A stretch of 46,576 nucleotides of DNA from Alphaproteobacteria bacterium (GCA_009694095.1 SHVV01000005.1:1-46576), one strand, 5' to 3'; counted from the stretch's first letter, positions 18,654 to 26,805 are shown. Translations and numbers: made by a program. The notes: generated from the sequence alone by a model not told the origin.

Positions 18654-18732
18654 ATGCGCGGGCTTGTCCCGCGCATCCACGGCCTTGCTTTGCTGGCACG
18701 AAAGGCGTGGATGGCCGGCCTTCGCCGGCCAT
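18654..18732. repeat. Dispersed palindromic element with three hairpins
   Basis: Three nested or adjacent stems are visible: ATGCGCGGG with CCCGCGCAT (18654-18662 and 18668-18676), ATCCACG with CGTGGAT (18675-18681 and 18706-18712), and ATGGCCGGC with GCCGGCCAT (18711-18719 and 18724-18732). On the minus strand it translates in part as VDARDKPAHG, and on the plus strand as PAFAGHDE, strings I recognise from spurious ORFs across alphaproteobacterial genomes. It is probably one copy of a widespread REP-like or MITE-like repeat. Confidence 0.7.
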
Positions 18733-18872
18733 GACGAATAGATAAAGTAACCAGCGAAGCTGCATCGCTCAGGCGACGCCGCGTCGACGTCGGTCATGCC
18801 CGCCCCCCGTTCAGCGACGGTCCAATCCCAGTCCCGCACGCCGGCGCGGGTCGTGGCGACATACAAAGTCAG

Positions 18873-18950
18873 GGTGGGCCAGCGTCACGCGCTCGCATGA
18901 AGTTGATTGCCGATGGATCGCTTCAACGAGTTGAGCCGACCATGACCGAG
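18873..18950. repeat. Imperfect intergenic repeat, copy B, ending in a start-codon remnant
   Basis: It shares GGTGGGCCA, GCGCTCGCAT, AGTTGAT, GATCGC and TGAGCCGACCATGACCGA with copy C at 19804. The ATG inside begins a 13-codon frame (MTEPEAPVPYWQP, then TAA at 18981), which looks like the vestige of a start site like that of the acyl-CoA synthetase gene at 19872. Confidence 0.7.
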
Positions 18951-18987
18951 CCCGAAGCCCCCGTTCCGTATTGGCAACCCTAAGTAG

Positions 18988-19719
18988 GTGCCCCGGCAAA
19001 CTTTTTCTCTACGCTGTACTCTCGATTTTTTTTGCCGCCGATGTCTTAAGTTGCCGTTTACTTCAACTATCATTTTCTTAATTTTCGCGTTCAGAAAACA
19101 CAGCAATTGGGGATCGCGATTTTTTCACCGCGTATTCGTGCTCTGGTCGCTGTCTTTTGTTTTTTGTCTCGCCGCGCTGGTTTTGATTCGAAATTTCGGC
19201 GTCCCAGCGCTGCTGGGTGAGGTATTGGATCAGACCGCCAAACTCTTGGCCTATGCGATATCGACCTTTGCGCGCTTGAGCTCTGTTTCTTCGAGTTTCG
19301 AGAACGATTGGTCAAACAACGCGGTTTCTCGAGCCTATGTCATCGTTGCTGTTCTCAGCCTATTTTCACTCGTTGTATATGCGCGCTATTGGGGTTCCGG
19401 CGTCGAAGCGGGGATCGCGAATTTTCGGAAGAGAGGCCTACGAAGAAGCCTCTACGTACTCATGGCGGCGCCTCGATCGCTTTTGATGTTCTTTGGCATA
19501 CTCCTGGTGTCCACGTCCTCCGACGCCGCAACGTATTGCTTGGGCGATTTACTTCGATACAGTCCAAGAACGATCGCAATTTCTTCCTTGCTAAAATTCA
19601 GCAAATTTGGCCTTGGCGTGGCGTCGTTTTGGTTCGTTTTGTTTTTGTCTGCACTTTCGACGGCGATAATAATTGAATTGTTCACGAACCCTCACGCCAC
19701 CGACGACAATAAGACCTAG
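18988..19719 (+). CDS. Hypothetical AT-rich membrane protein
   Basis: An open frame of up to 243 codons whose base composition and codon use differ sharply from its neighbours (many TTT, ATT, TCT and GAA codons). Hydrophobic segments occur near residues 48-66 (VLWSLSFVFCLAALVLIRNF), 115-133 (AYVIVAVLSLFSLVVYARY), 158-175 (LYVLMAAPRSLLMFFGILLV) and 205-230 (KFGLGVASFWFVLFLSAL), so it is probably a four-TM inner-membrane protein. The GTG at 18988 has no ribosome site and the true start may be downstream. I recognise no family. It is flanked by repeat copies B and C, which suggests horizontal insertion. Confidence 0.5.
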   Translation: MPRQTFSLRCTLDFFCRRCLKLPFTSTIIFLIFAFRKHSNWGSRFFHRVFVLWSLSFVFCLAALVLIRNFGVPALLGEVLDQTAKLLAYAISTFARLSSVSSSFENDWSNNAVSRAYVIVAVLSLFSLVVYARYWGSGVEAGIANFRKRGLRRSLYVLMAAPRSLLMFFGILLVSTSSDAATYCLGDLLRYSPRTIAISSLLKFSKFGLGVASFWFVLFLSALSTAIIIELFTNPHATDDNKT

Positions 19720-19803
19720 CGTCGAAACCATAAGTCGATGGTGCTGCGGATGGGGCCCACCTCACGCCTCCACGTAAGCCGGCACTAGGCCGCGCTGAAG
19801 AGG

Positions 19804-19880
19804 GGTGGGCCAAAGCTGGGCGCTCGCATAGAGTCGATGCCCGACCGATCGCACCACCGAATGAGCCGACCATGACCGAA
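19804..19880. repeat. Imperfect intergenic repeat, copy C, containing the start codon of the acyl-CoA synthetase gene
   Basis: GGTGGGCCA, GGCGCTCGCAT, GATCGCACCACCGA and TGAGCCGACCATGACCGA are shared with copies A or B. The ATG at 19872 is the start of the downstream gene, so the repeat includes the probable leader and translation start region. Confidence 0.7.
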
Positions 19881-21572
19881 ACCGACGCTGCCCGTTTCGC
19901 CGCCGCGCGCGCCTTCATGCTGCGGCACCGTACCGACTACGACGGCGCATGCCGCGACTTCCGCTGGCCCCAACTCACGCGCTTCAACTGGGCGCTCGAT
20001 CATTTCGACGCGCTGGCGCGGGGCAACGAGCGCCCGGCGCTCTGGATCGTGAATGAAGACGGCGGCGAGACCAAGATTTCGTTCGCCGCCATGGCGCTAC
20101 GCACCAATCGCGTCGCCAATTTCCTGCGCACGCAGGGCGTCAAGCGTGGCGATCGCGTACTTCTGATGTTGGGAAACGTCGCGCCGCTTTGGGAGTGTCT
20201 GTTGGCGGCGATGAAGCTGGGCGCGGTGGTCATCCCGGCGACGACGCTTCTCACCCACAACGATCTGCTCGATCGCTTCGCGCGCGGCCGCCTCCGCCAC
20301 GTCATCACCGACGCCAAACACGCCCAGAAATTCGCCGCCATCCCCGGCGACTATACCCGGATCGCGGTCGGCGGCGCCGCGGCCGGCTGGCAGAGTTACG
20401 GCGCGGCCGATGCCGCCTCGGCCGCGTTCGTGCCCGACGGCCCGACGCAAGCCGCCGATCCGATGCTGCTCTATTTCACCTCGGGCACGACAGCAAAACC
20501 CAAGCTCGTGCTGCACAGCCACCAGAGCTACCCGGTCGGCCATCTCTCGACCATGTTCTGGCTCGGGCTGCGGCCCGGCGACGTTCACTTGAATATCTCC
20601 TCGCCCGGCTGGGCCAAGCACGCCTGGAGCTGCTTCTTCGCGCCGTGGAACGCGGGCGCGACCGTGTTCATGGTCAATCAGGCGCGCTTCAACGCCAAGG
20701 CACTTTTGGACATCATCGTTCTCTGCGGCGTCACCACGTTCTGCGCCCCGCCCACGGTGTGGCGCCTCCTCATTCAAGAAGATTTAGCGCACTGGAAGGT
20801 AAAGCTCACCGATCTGGTCGGCGCCGGCGAGCCGCTGAACCCAGAGGTGATCGACCGCGTCAAGGCGGCGTGGGGCTTGACCATCCGCGACGGCTACGGC
20901 CAGACCGAGACCACGGCGCAGATCGGCAACGCGCCGGGCCAGCCAGTCAAGGCCGGTTCGATGGGCCGGCCGCTCCCGGGCTACCGCATGAAACTGCTCG
21001 ATCCGGACGGCAACGAGACGGACGAAGGCGAGGTCGCGTTGCTGCTCGATCCGAGGCCCTTGGGGCTCATGATGGGGTACCAGGCCGACGACGGCCGGGT
21101 GCAGCCGATCGAAGGCGCGGTCTATCGCACCGGTGACATCGTCGCCCGCGACCAGGACGGCTACCTCACCTACGTCGGCCGGGCCGACGATGTGTTCAAG
21201 GCCTCCGACTATCGCATTAGCCCGTTCGAGCTCGAGAGCGCGCTGATCGAGCACCCGGCGGTGGTCGAGGCGGCGGTCGTACCCTCGCCCGATCCGATGC
21301 GCCTCGCGGTGCCCAAAGCATTCGTGACACTCGCCCCCGGACACGCGCCCGACCGCGCCACCGCGCTCGCGATCTTCCGCCACGTGCGGGCGAGTTTGTC
21401 GCCGTTCAAGCGCGTGCGGCGCTTGGAGTTTGCCGAGCTGCCGAAAACGATCTCAGGCAAAATCCGCCGCGTCGATCTGCGCAAAGCGGAAGCCGCGAAA
21501 CGCGCGGGCGCGGCGGCGAGCACGCGCGGCGCGGGCGAATATTGGGAAGAGGATTTTCCGGAGTTGGGGTGA
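19872..21572 (+). CDS. AMP-dependent acyl-CoA synthetase/ligase
   Basis: The 566-residue enzyme is of the ANL superfamily and resembles acetyl/medium-chain acyl-CoA synthetases. Core motifs are A3 LLYFTSGTTAKPK near residue 200, A5 DGYGQTETT near 338, A7 YRTGD near 418, A8 GYLTYVGRADDVFKASDYRISPFELE near 430, and the catalytic lysine in A10 PKTISGKIRR near 528. It activates a carboxylic acid to its CoA thioester through an acyl-adenylate. The substrate is unknown. It is followed 230 nt later by two triple-RidA genes and a molybdenum hydroxylase subunit on the same strand. The translation start lacks a good ribosome site and lies inside repeat copy C. Confidence 0.92.
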   Translation: MTETDAARFAAARAFMLRHRTDYDGACRDFRWPQLTRFNWALDHFDALARGNERPALWIVNEDGGETKISFAAMALRTNRVANFLRTQGVKRGDRVLLMLGNVAPLWECLLAAMKLGAVVIPATTLLTHNDLLDRFARGRLRHVITDAKHAQKFAAIPGDYTRIAVGGAAAGWQSYGAADAASAAFVPDGPTQAADPMLLYFTSGTTAKPKLVLHSHQSYPVGHLSTMFWLGLRPGDVHLNISSPGWAKHAWSCFFAPWNAGATVFMVNQARFNAKALLDIIVLCGVTTFCAPPTVWRLLIQEDLAHWKVKLTDLVGAGEPLNPEVIDRVKAAWGLTIRDGYGQTETTAQIGNAPGQPVKAGSMGRPLPGYRMKLLDPDGNETDEGEVALLLDPRPLGLMMGYQADDGRVQPIEGAVYRTGDIVARDQDGYLTYVGRADDVFKASDYRISPFELESALIEHPAVVEAAVVPSPDPMRLAVPKAFVTLAPGHAPDRATALAIFRHVRASLSPFKRVRRLEFAELPKTISGKIRRVDLRKAEAAKRAGAAASTRGAGEYWEEDFPELG

Positions 21573-21802
21573 AGGCCGACGAACGTCGCGCCGAACGGCC
21601 GTGAAGCGACGCTAGCCAGCCAGCGAAAACGGTGCGAACCGGTTGAGAGCCCTGCACGGCGATATTCGCTGCTAGGGGCCCTCCGCCCCCCGGTTGCCAT
21701 CCCGGCCCGTCCCGGGCTATGTGAGAGTGCCTTCGGCTAGCCCATCGCGCGCGGCCGCCGAGCTTCCACAGAAGCCGCCAAACGTCCTAAGGGAGGGTTA
21801 TC

Positions 21803-23044
21803 ATGGCTGCACCGCGTAAGGATTTCCGACTGACCGGCAAACTGAGCGAACCGATCAGCCACTACAGCGATGCCGTGCTGTGCGGCGACTACCTCTTCAT
21901 GTCGGGCGCCGGTCCGTTCGACGCCGACCTAAAGCTGATCGGCTTGGGCGAAGTCGATCGCCAAACCGAGGCGACGCTCGGCAACATCGCGAAAATGCTC
22001 GAAGCCGCCGGCATGTCGTTCAATGACGTGGTCTACTGGCGCATCCTGCTCGACAACGTGCGCGACCAGAAAAAGGTCGACGCCGCGATCAAGCGCGTCA
22101 CCGGCAAGGCCAAGCCGGCGACCACCTACATCGGCGTCGAGGCGCTGGCGCTGCCCGGCATGCTGATCGAGATCGAGGGCGTCGCCTACAAGCCCTCGGC
22201 CGGCGCCGGCCCGCGCCGCGAGATCATGGTCGATGGCGTCTGCGATCTCGGGCTCCATTACAGCCACGTCTGCAAGGGCGGCGACCTAGCCTGGTATTCC
22301 GGCGTCAACGCCAGCCCGGTCGATGCGATGGGGCGCGTCTTGAACGTCGGCGATCCGGCGCTGCAGGCCAACCAGTCCTACGAGAACCTGGCCAAGATGT
22401 GCGCCGCCGCCGGCCAAGAGGTCGCCGATGTCGCTAAGGTGACGGTCTTCATCGAGAACGTCCGCCACAACCAACTCCTGAGGCCGGCGCGCGCGCGCTA
22501 CCACGGCAAGGGCCGCCCGACGAGCGCGATGATCGGCATCAAGGAACTCTGCATCCCCGGCCAGCACCACCAGATCGAACCGGTCGGCTACCGGGCGACC
22601 GGCTCGAATCCGCCGCGCAAGGAATGGGTGGTCGCCGGCTACCGCAAGCCGATCAGCCACTACACCGACGCCGTCCAGTGCGGCGACATTCTTTATGTCT
22701 CCGGCGCCGGCGGGCTCGAAGCCAACTTGAAGCCGGTGCACGACCGCGACGTCGTCAAGCAATGCGAAAAGACCTTCGAGCACATCGACACCATGCTGAA
22801 GGTCGCGGGCTACGGCTTCGACGACGTGGTCAAGGTCACGGTATTCCACACTCAGGTGGTCGAACGGCCGCTGATCAATCCAGTGCGCCAGCGCATCTTC
22901 AAGAAGTCGCTGCCGGCCAGCACTCTGTTCGGCGTGCGCGGGCTAGCGATCGAGCCGCTGCGCCTCGAGATCGAGTCGATCGCCTACAAGCCCGGCATGG
23001 GCGAGGCCAATCGCAACAAGCCGGCGACCGGTTCGTACGACTGA
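21803..23044 (+). CDS. Three-domain RidA/YjgF fusion protein, first copy
   Basis: The 413-residue protein is built of three RidA (YjgF/YER057c/UK114) domains in tandem, about residues 1-133, 137-265 and 272-397. Each repeats the order HY-x6-CGD or KGGD (ISHYSDAVLCGDYLFMSG, LHYSHVCKGGDLAWYSG, ISHYTDAVQCGDILYVSG), an N(V)R or Q(V)V loop, and an EIE/QIE strand near its end. Normal RidA is a single ~130-residue domain forming a homotrimer with active sites at interfaces, so this is predicted to be a covalent pseudotrimer. The residue equivalent to E. coli RidA Arg105 is T107, S241 and S373 here. An AGGGAGGG ribosome site precedes the ATG. Substrate unknown. Confidence 0.88.
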   Translation: MAAPRKDFRLTGKLSEPISHYSDAVLCGDYLFMSGAGPFDADLKLIGLGEVDRQTEATLGNIAKMLEAAGMSFNDVVYWRILLDNVRDQKKVDAAIKRVTGKAKPATTYIGVEALALPGMLIEIEGVAYKPSAGAGPRREIMVDGVCDLGLHYSHVCKGGDLAWYSGVNASPVDAMGRVLNVGDPALQANQSYENLAKMCAAAGQEVADVAKVTVFIENVRHNQLLRPARARYHGKGRPTSAMIGIKELCIPGQHHQIEPVGYRATGSNPPRKEWVVAGYRKPISHYTDAVQCGDILYVSGAGGLEANLKPVHDRDVVKQCEKTFEHIDTMLKVAGYGFDDVVKVTVFHTQVVERPLINPVRQRIFKKSLPASTLFGVRGLAIEPLRLEIESIAYKPGMGEANRNKPATGSYD

Positions 23045-23057
23045 GGAATGAGAAACA

Positions 23058-23126
23058 CCCTCCGCTCGCGGGAGGGGGCAGGTGGAGGGGTCGCCCCTCT
23101 CCCTACCCTCCCCCACAAGGGGGAGG
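23058..23126. repeat. GC-rich intergenic palindromes between the two RidA genes
   Basis: Three hairpins follow one another: CCCTCC with GGAGGG (23058-23063, 23071-23076), AGGGG with CCCCT around TCG (23086-23098), and CCTCCCCC with GGGGGAGG around ACAA (23107-23126). It fills most of the 106-nt gap and resembles the palindromes at 24367, 37946, 38806 and 40300. Confidence 0.65.
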
Positions 23127-23150
23127 CAGACAACAACAGGGAGAACCACC

Positions 23151-24356
23151 ATGACCGCAGCGGCGCGCCGGGAGATCCGGCTCAAGGAATTGATGCAGCC
23201 TATCAGCCACTACACCGACGCAGTGCTGTGCGGCGACTTTCTCTTCATGTCGGGCGCCGCGCCGTTCGATCGAGAGGGCAACCTGATCGCGCCGGGCGAC
23301 GTCGCCAAGCAATGCGAGGCGATCTGCAAGAATATCGAGGCGATGCTCTCGGCCGCGGATATGTCATTCAAGGACATCGTCTACTTCAAGGTGCTGATGG
23401 AAGAAGTTTACGACGGTCCCAAGATCAACCCGATTCGCAAGGCCTTCCACGGCGATTCGAAACCGGGCTCGACCCGGGTCGGCGTCGGCCACTTGGCGAT
23501 CCCCGGCATGTTGCTCGAGGTCGATTGCGTCGCCTACAAGCCGTTTTCGGGCGGTCCCGCCAAGCGCGAGATTCGCTGCGCCAATCTGTTCGAGCCGCCC
23601 AGCCACTACACCGACGTCGTGGTGTGCGGCGATTTCGCGTTCCTCTCCGGCACCGGCCCGATCGGCGCGGACGGCAAGTCAGTCCATTTAGGCGATCCCG
23701 AGCGCCAGGCGCACGTGACGATGGAAAACATGCAGGTCATGCTCGATGCCTGCGGCATGGGCTTCGAGGACATCGCCAAGGTCGTCTGCTACCTTGAGAA
23801 CGTGAACGACCGCGCCAAGATCAACGTCGCGCGCAAGAAATTCTTCGGCAAGAGCAAGCCGGTCTCGACGCTCTTTGGCGTGCGCCGCCTGGCGATCCCG
23901 GGCATGAACCACGAGATCGAGGCGATCACCTACAAGCCGAGCCGGGCGGGAGCGCCCAAACGGCGCGAGATTCGCGTGCCCGGCATGCATGGGCCGATCT
24001 CGCACTACACCGACGCCGTGAGTTGCGGCGACTTTCTGTTCGTCTCCGGCCAGGGGCCGTTCAACTCCAAGCTCAAGCTGGTCGGCGACGACGACATCAC
24101 CAAGCAGGCGGTGTGCGTGCACGAAAATCTGAAGCGCATCATGAAGGCGGGCGGCATGGGCTTCGCCGATGTCGCCAAAACCACCGTCTACATGGACAAC
24201 TGCGACGAACGCCAGGCGTTGAACAAGGTGCGCAAGAAATACTGGGGCAAGGCCAAGCCGGCGAGCACCCTCTTCGGCGCCAACCGCCTGGCGCTGCCCG
24301 GCATGAAGCTTGAGATCGAGACCATCTGCTACAAGCCGGGCGCCGGGACGAAGTAA
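23151..24356 (+). CDS. Three-domain RidA/YjgF fusion protein, second copy
   Basis: A 401-residue paralogue of the preceding protein with the same three-domain plan (about residues 1-132, 136-263 and 270-396). Each domain has the HYTD-x3-CGDF core (for example ISHYTDAVLCGDFLFMSG and ISHYTDAVSCGDFLFVSG) and ends with a KP-x-ST-LFG-style segment and an EIE-type strand. The Arg105 position is Ser in all three (S107, S239, S372). The ATG at 23151 has an AGGGAG ribosome site; an in-frame upstream ATG at 23082 would translate the palindromic repeat and is unlikely. The two proteins may form a heteromeric complex or act in sequence. Function unknown. Confidence 0.88.
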   Translation: MTAAARREIRLKELMQPISHYTDAVLCGDFLFMSGAAPFDREGNLIAPGDVAKQCEAICKNIEAMLSAADMSFKDIVYFKVLMEEVYDGPKINPIRKAFHGDSKPGSTRVGVGHLAIPGMLLEVDCVAYKPFSGGPAKREIRCANLFEPPSHYTDVVVCGDFAFLSGTGPIGADGKSVHLGDPERQAHVTMENMQVMLDACGMGFEDIAKVVCYLENVNDRAKINVARKKFFGKSKPVSTLFGVRRLAIPGMNHEIEAITYKPSRAGAPKRREIRVPGMHGPISHYTDAVSCGDFLFVSGQGPFNSKLKLVGDDDITKQAVCVHENLKRIMKAGGMGFADVAKTTVYMDNCDERQALNKVRKKYWGKAKPASTLFGANRLALPGMKLEIETICYKPGAGTK

Positions 24357-24366
24357 CCCCCTCCCG

Positions 24367-24392
24367 ACCTCCCCCTGCGGGCAGGGGGAGGT
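24367..24392. repeat. Perfect 11-bp GC-rich hairpin
   Basis: ACCTCCCCCTG (24367-24377) pairs with CAGGGGGAGGT (24382-24392) around the loop CGGG. It sits 11 nt after the second RidA gene and before the molybdenum hydroxylase gene. No T run follows, so it is more likely a repeat or mRNA-stability hairpin than a terminator. Confidence 0.7.
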
Positions 24393-24447
24393 CGCCGCCC
24401 CGCACCGGGTAGGGGTTCGCGGAGATAAACAACGGAACGCGTCCATC

Positions 24448-26742
24448 ATGTACAAATTCGGCGTCGGACAAGCGCTCACCCGGATCGAGGACAAACGCCT
24501 GCTGACCGGACAGGGTCACTTTACCGACGACGAGATCGAAGCCGGCCAAGTCTGCGCTTACTTCCTGCGATCGCCGCACGCGCACGCGGCGATCGACCGG
24601 ATCGACGTCGCGGCCGCACGCGCTCTTCCAGGCGTGCTCGGGGTCTTCACGGCGGCCGACGCGGACGCCGCCGGCTTGGGTACGATCAAGCCGGTGATCA
24701 AGACCAAGAACCGCGACGGTTCGAACAACGTCGAGCCGGACTGGCCGCTCCTAGCGCGCGGGAGCGTCCGCCATGTCGGCAATTTGGTGGCAATGGTGGT
24801 GGCCACGAACGAAGCGCAGGCGCGCGACGCGGCCGACGCGATCGTCGTCGGCTACCGGGCGCTGCCGGCCGCGGTCGAGCTATCGGCGGCCGTGGCGCCG
24901 GGCGCGCCGCAAGTCTGGCCTGAGGCGCCCGGCAACATCTGCTTCGACTGGATTCACGGCGACGAGGCCAAGACCCAAGCAGCGTTCGCGTCGGGCGCAC
25001 ACCGGGTCGAGGTCGAACTCGTCAACAACCGCGTGGTATCGAACCCGATCGAGCCGCGCGCCGCGCTCGTGCGCCATGACGCGGCGGCCGATCGCTACAC
25101 GCTTCACGTCGCGAGCCAGGGCGTCCACAATATCCGCGACCGCATGGCCGGCGCGCTCGGCGTTAAGCCGGAGCAGATCCGGGTGCTCACCGGCGATGTC
25201 GGCGGCGGCTTCGGCACCAAGATTTTCGTTTATCCCGAATACGTCCTCGCCTGCTGGGCGGCGAAGAAGCTCGGCCGCCCAATCAAGTGGACTAGCGACC
25301 GCAGCCATGCGTTCGTCACCGACGTTCACGGCCGCGACAACCTGGCCAAGGGCGAACTCGCGCTCGACCGCGAGGGCAAGATCCTCGCCATGCGGGCTAC
25401 GATCCTGGCTAACATGGGCGCCTATCTCTCGAACTTCGCTCCGCTCATCCCGGCCGGATCGCCCGCCGGCATGTTCACCGGCGTCTACGCGATCCCGGCC
25501 GCGTTCATCAACGTCAAGGCGGTCTTCACCCACACCGTGCCGGTCGATGCCTATCGCGGCGCCGGTCGGCCGGAGGCGTCGTACCTGATCGAGCGCCTGG
25601 TCGATGCCGCCGCCCGCCAGATCGGGCTCGATCCTGGCGAAATCCGGCGCCGCAATTTCATTCCGCCGGCGGCGTTTCCGTTTACCAATTCGCTCGGCAA
25701 GAAATTCGATTCCGGCGAGTTCGCCCGCAACATGGATCAGGCGCGCTCGACCGTCGATTGGGCCGGGCTCGCGCGGCGCAAGGCGCAAGCCAAGGCGCGC
25801 GGCAAGCTCTTGGGGCTCGGGCTCTCCTATTACATCGAAGTGTGCGCCTTCGCCGGAACCGAGATCGCCCACGCCGAGTTCGAGGGCGAAACGGTCGCGG
25901 TCTGGGTCGGCACCCAGAACAACGGCCAGGGCCACGAGACGTCCTTCGCCCAGGTCGCGGCCGAACGCTTCGGCATTCCGATCGAGCGCATCCGTATCCG
26001 GTTCGGCGATTCCGACCGCATCCCGAAGGGCGGCGGCACCGGCGGCTCGCGCTCGATGGCGCTGGGCGGCCACGCCGTCGGCGACGCGGCCGTCGCAATC
26101 ATCGACAAAGCCAAGGCGGTGGCGGGCGAGTTGCTCGAAGTCGCAACTGCCGATCTGGCCTACGCCGAGGGCGCGTTCACCGTGGTCGGCACCGACCGGC
26201 GCGTCGATCTTTTTCAAGTCGCGGCCGAAGCGACCCGGCGCGGCGCGGCGCTGGTGGCCGACGTCACCTACAAGCAGACCGACGCCACGTTCCCCAACGG
26301 CTGCCACGTCGCCGAAGTCGAGATCGACCCCGAGACCGGCGCGCTCCGGGTGGTACGCTACGTCGCGGTCGATGACTTCGGCCGCGTCGTCAATCCGTTG
26401 CTGCTGGCCGGCCAAGTGCACGGCGGCATCGCTCAAGGTCTAGGTCAGGCGCTGATCGAGCACGCCGTCTACGACCATGCCTCAGGGCAGTTGTTGAGCG
26501 GCTCGATGATGGACTATGCGATGCCGATGGCGGAGCTCTTGCCGCCGATCGAGTTCGCGTGGAACGAAGTGCCGTGCCGGACCAACCCGCTCGGGGTTAA
26601 AGGCGCCGGCGAGGCGGGTTCAATCGGCGCGCCGGCCGCGGTCATCAACGCGATACTCGATGCGCTCGCACCTTACGGGGTCACCGCGATCGACATGCCG
26701 GCGACGCCGGAGAAAATATGGCGCGCATTGGGGCGACGCTGA
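24448..26742 (+). CDS. Xanthine dehydrogenase/CO dehydrogenase-family molybdenum-binding subunit (CoxL-like, form II)
   Basis: The 764-residue protein is a molybdopterin cytosine dinucleotide-binding large subunit. It contains the N-terminal a/b hammerhead region (LTGQGHFTDDE, LRSPHAHAAI), GDVGGGFGTK, the active-site loop AYRGAGR, QNNGQGHETSF, GGGTGGSRSM and the catalytic Glu in VKGAGEAGSIGAP. The AYRGAGR loop is that of form II enzymes rather than the AYxCSFR loop of true CO dehydrogenase, so CO oxidation is not expected. The [2Fe-2S] and FAD subunits that normally accompany it are absent next door. It probably hydroxylates a heterocycle or aldehyde. The ATG at 24448 gives a family-typical N-terminus; the open frame extends further upstream through repeat sequence. 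Confidence 0.9.
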   Translation: MYKFGVGQALTRIEDKRLLTGQGHFTDDEIEAGQVCAYFLRSPHAHAAIDRIDVAAARALPGVLGVFTAADADAAGLGTIKPVIKTKNRDGSNNVEPDWPLLARGSVRHVGNLVAMVVATNEAQARDAADAIVVGYRALPAAVELSAAVAPGAPQVWPEAPGNICFDWIHGDEAKTQAAFASGAHRVEVELVNNRVVSNPIEPRAALVRHDAAADRYTLHVASQGVHNIRDRMAGALGVKPEQIRVLTGDVGGGFGTKIFVYPEYVLACWAAKKLGRPIKWTSDRSHAFVTDVHGRDNLAKGELALDREGKILAMRATILANMGAYLSNFAPLIPAGSPAGMFTGVYAIPAAFINVKAVFTHTVPVDAYRGAGRPEASYLIERLVDAAARQIGLDPGEIRRRNFIPPAAFPFTNSLGKKFDSGEFARNMDQARSTVDWAGLARRKAQAKARGKLLGLGLSYYIEVCAFAGTEIAHAEFEGETVAVWVGTQNNGQGHETSFAQVAAERFGIPIERIRIRFGDSDRIPKGGGTGGSRSMALGGHAVGDAAVAIIDKAKAVAGELLEVATADLAYAEGAFTVVGTDRRVDLFQVAAEATRRGAALVADVTYKQTDATFPNGCHVAEVEIDPETGALRVVRYVAVDDFGRVVNPLLLAGQVHGGIAQGLGQALIEHAVYDHASGQLLSGSMMDYAMPMAELLPPIEFAWNEVPCRTNPLGVKGAGEAGSIGAPAAVINAILDALAPYGVTAIDMPATPEKIWRALGRR

Positions 26743-26805
26743 CCCGACCGTTCCCGCCGCTGCTTGCAGCCTGAGGGGGAGAAGCGGCGCGACTGGGTAG
26801 AGTCC

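Noticed and set aside
18481-18741. 86-codon open frame in the GST downstream gap
   Set aside because: Its C-terminal half is the translation of the palindromic repeat (PAFAGHDE-type string), a known source of spurious ORFs.
18460-19871. CRISPR array or transposon in the repeat-rich zone
   Set aside because: The repeats are few, imperfect and irregularly spaced, and no cas or transposase gene is present.
24880-26436. 518-codon open frame on the minus strand
   Set aside because: It lies entirely antisense to the molybdenum hydroxylase gene; its composition is Arg/Asp-rich with no motif, which is typical of the complementary frame of GC-rich coding DNA.
24448-26742. True carbon monoxide dehydrogenase
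   Set aside because: The active-site loop is AYRGAGR rather than AYxCSFR, and the small and medium subunits are not adjacent.
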